The notes under the pieces: model-generated | Told to the model about the DNA's origin: nothing | The model's database searches: none | What the model saw: only the letters and a program-made list of their open reading frames with translations | Source of the DNA: Phycisphaeraceae bacterium | Lineage (GTDB): Bacteria > Planctomycetota > Phycisphaerae > Phycisphaerales > Phycisphaeraceae | Direction of reading: 5' to 3' | Assembly: GCA_020851395.1 (NCBI GenBank) | Contig: JADZCW010000141.1 | Coordinates: forward strand, 1 to 6,689 | Length of the DNA: 6,689 nucleotides | Shown here: positions 5,864 to 6,689 of the stretch, piece by piece | Numbering within the stretch: position 1 is the stretch's first letter | Layout of the letters: every line of letters begins with the position of its first letter | Made by a program: the position numbers and the translations under genes

Positions 5864-6689
5864 ATGATCACCGACATGGACAAGTACCTCTTCGATCTCC
5901 AGGGCTTCCTCCACCTCCGCGGCGCCCTCTCCCCCGACGAGGTCAAGTCTCTGAACGCCTGCCTCGACCAGGTCCCCGACCTTCAGCCCAACGAGTGGTG
6001 GGGCTACGTCCACCGTGAGCCCACCCAGGACTCACGCGGCATCGCCCTCCAGCAGGTCTACGAGCTTGGCGAGCCCTTCGAACAACTCATCGACCACCCC
6101 GCCTGGATCGACAAGGTCAAGTTCTTCGTCGGCGGCGAGGGCACCTTCGACTACCACCACGGCCCGCTCTTCATCGACGAGAACTTCGCCTCCATCCGCA
6201 CCGCCGGCGGCGCCATCGGCATGCACTCCGGCGGACACATCGGCGTCAAGCGCACCCAGTTCCGCTACCACAACGGCCGCTTCCAGTGCGGACAGATCAA
6301 CATCCTCATCGCCCTGACCGACATCGGCCCCGGCGACGGCGCCACCATGGTCATCCCCAGCTCGCACAAGGCCAACTTCGACCATCCCCAGTTCGAACAG
6401 CACAAGATCCGCGAGGGAACCTCCATGGACCAGGTCCACGGCGCCATGGAAGTCCACATGGCCGCCGGCGACGCCCTGCTCTTCGTCGACGCCATCTCCC
6501 ACGGCTCCGCACGCCGCGTCAACCCCGGCCAGCGACGCATCGTCGTCTACCGCTACGGCCCATCCTGGGGCAATTTCCGCTGGGGCTACCAACCCTCCAA
6601 GGAACTCCTCGCCCGCCTCACCCCCGAGCGCCGCCAGATCGTCCAGCCCCTCCAACTCCTCAAACGCCAACCCAACAAACAGCCCAACA
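5864..6689 (+). CDS. Phytanoyl-CoA dioxygenase (PhyH)-like Fe/2-oxoglutarate enzyme with HxG motif (3' end missing)
   Basis: The frame runs from ATG at 5864 to the right edge without a stop, giving 275 residues; PhyH-type proteins are commonly about 250-320, so the gene is probably nearly complete. The double-stranded beta-helix core is recognisable: GQINILIALTDIGPGDGA at 143-160 and VIPSSHKANF at 163-172 match the PhyH pattern of ALTD, then G-x-x-VIPGSHK. MAAGDALLFVDAISHGS at 199-215 holds the distal iron His213, and RRIVVYRYGPSW at 224-235 holds Arg224. The His-to-Arg spacing of 11 equals that between the iron His and the 2-oxoglutarate-binding Arg in human PAHX (H264, R275). The proximal motif is GMHSGGHIG at 119-127. 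The position that should be Asp in HxD is Gly123. Enzymes of this superfamily hydroxylate small molecules; HxG or HxA forms can be halogenases. The substrate is unknown. No signal peptide is present, so it is cytoplasmic. The 170-base gap upstream suggests its own promoter. Confidence 0.85.
   Translation, partial: MITDMDKYLFDLQGFLHLRGALSPDEVKSLNACLDQVPDLQPNEWWGYVHREPTQDSRGIALQQVYELGEPFEQLIDHPAWIDKVKFFVGGEGTFDYHHGPLFIDENFASIRTAGGAIGMHSGGHIGVKRTQFRYHNGRFQCGQINILIALTDIGPGDGATMVIPSSHKANFDHPQFEQHKIREGTSMDQVHGAMEVHMAAGDALLFVDAISHGSARRVNPGQRRIVVYRYGPSWGNFRWGYQPSKELLARLTPERRQIVQPLQLLKRQPNKQPN

Noticed and set aside
5744..6013. Minus-strand frame of 89 residues covering the intergenic gap and the start of the PhyH-like gene
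   Set aside because: Most of it is antisense to the well-supported PhyH-like gene, with no recognisable motif or ribosome site.

Overview
The window is GC-rich (about 70% by eye), densely packed and coded entirely on the + strand. The reading frames are extremely C-rich at third codon positions. It holds most of a System I (Ccm) cytochrome c maturation locus followed by two enzyme genes of a different kind. Gene style, the Ccm gene order and the type of phytanoyl-CoA-dioxygenase-like protein at the right end suggest a planctomycete, possibly of the Phycisphaerae type. That assignment is an inference from recognition, not a database result.

Region 1 (1-4619) is the cytochrome c maturation block: the C-terminal two thirds of ccmF (cut by the left edge), an unrecognised secreted and C-terminally anchored protein, ccmA, ccmB and ccmC. 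ccmF and the unknown gene share an ATGA overlap, ccmA and ccmB share another, and the remaining gaps are 12 and 29 bases, so this reads as one operon. CcmA (ATPase), CcmB and CcmC form the inner-membrane machine that loads haem on CcmE and releases it. CcmF, normally with CcmH, attaches that haem to apocytochrome c. No ccmD, ccmE, ccmG or ccmH is visible; any present would lie left of the window or elsewhere. The slot after ccmF is filled by the unknown protein. CcmC carries a Ser where the core WWD motif normally has Asp.

Region 2 (4620-5693) starts with a short AT-rich spacer of 24 bases and holds a cytoplasmic NodB-type polysaccharide deacetylase-like protein. Its metal and catalytic motifs look intact, and it has an extra C-terminal segment of about 80 residues.

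Region 3 (5694-6689) starts with a 170-base intergenic stretch containing an inverted repeat and an eight-G run. It continues with an Fe(II)/2-oxoglutarate dioxygenase-like gene of the PhyH superfamily that runs off the right edge. That protein keeps the distal His and an Arg 11 residues later, but its proximal iron motif reads His-Ser-Gly instead of His-x-Asp. The HxG form is known from radical halogenases, although a PhyH subfamily that simply lacks the Asp is an equally plausible explanation.

I see no tRNA, rRNA, CRISPR array, insertion sequence or attachment site. The points most worth following are the unknown ccmF-coupled protein, the altered CcmC motif and the HxG dioxygenase.
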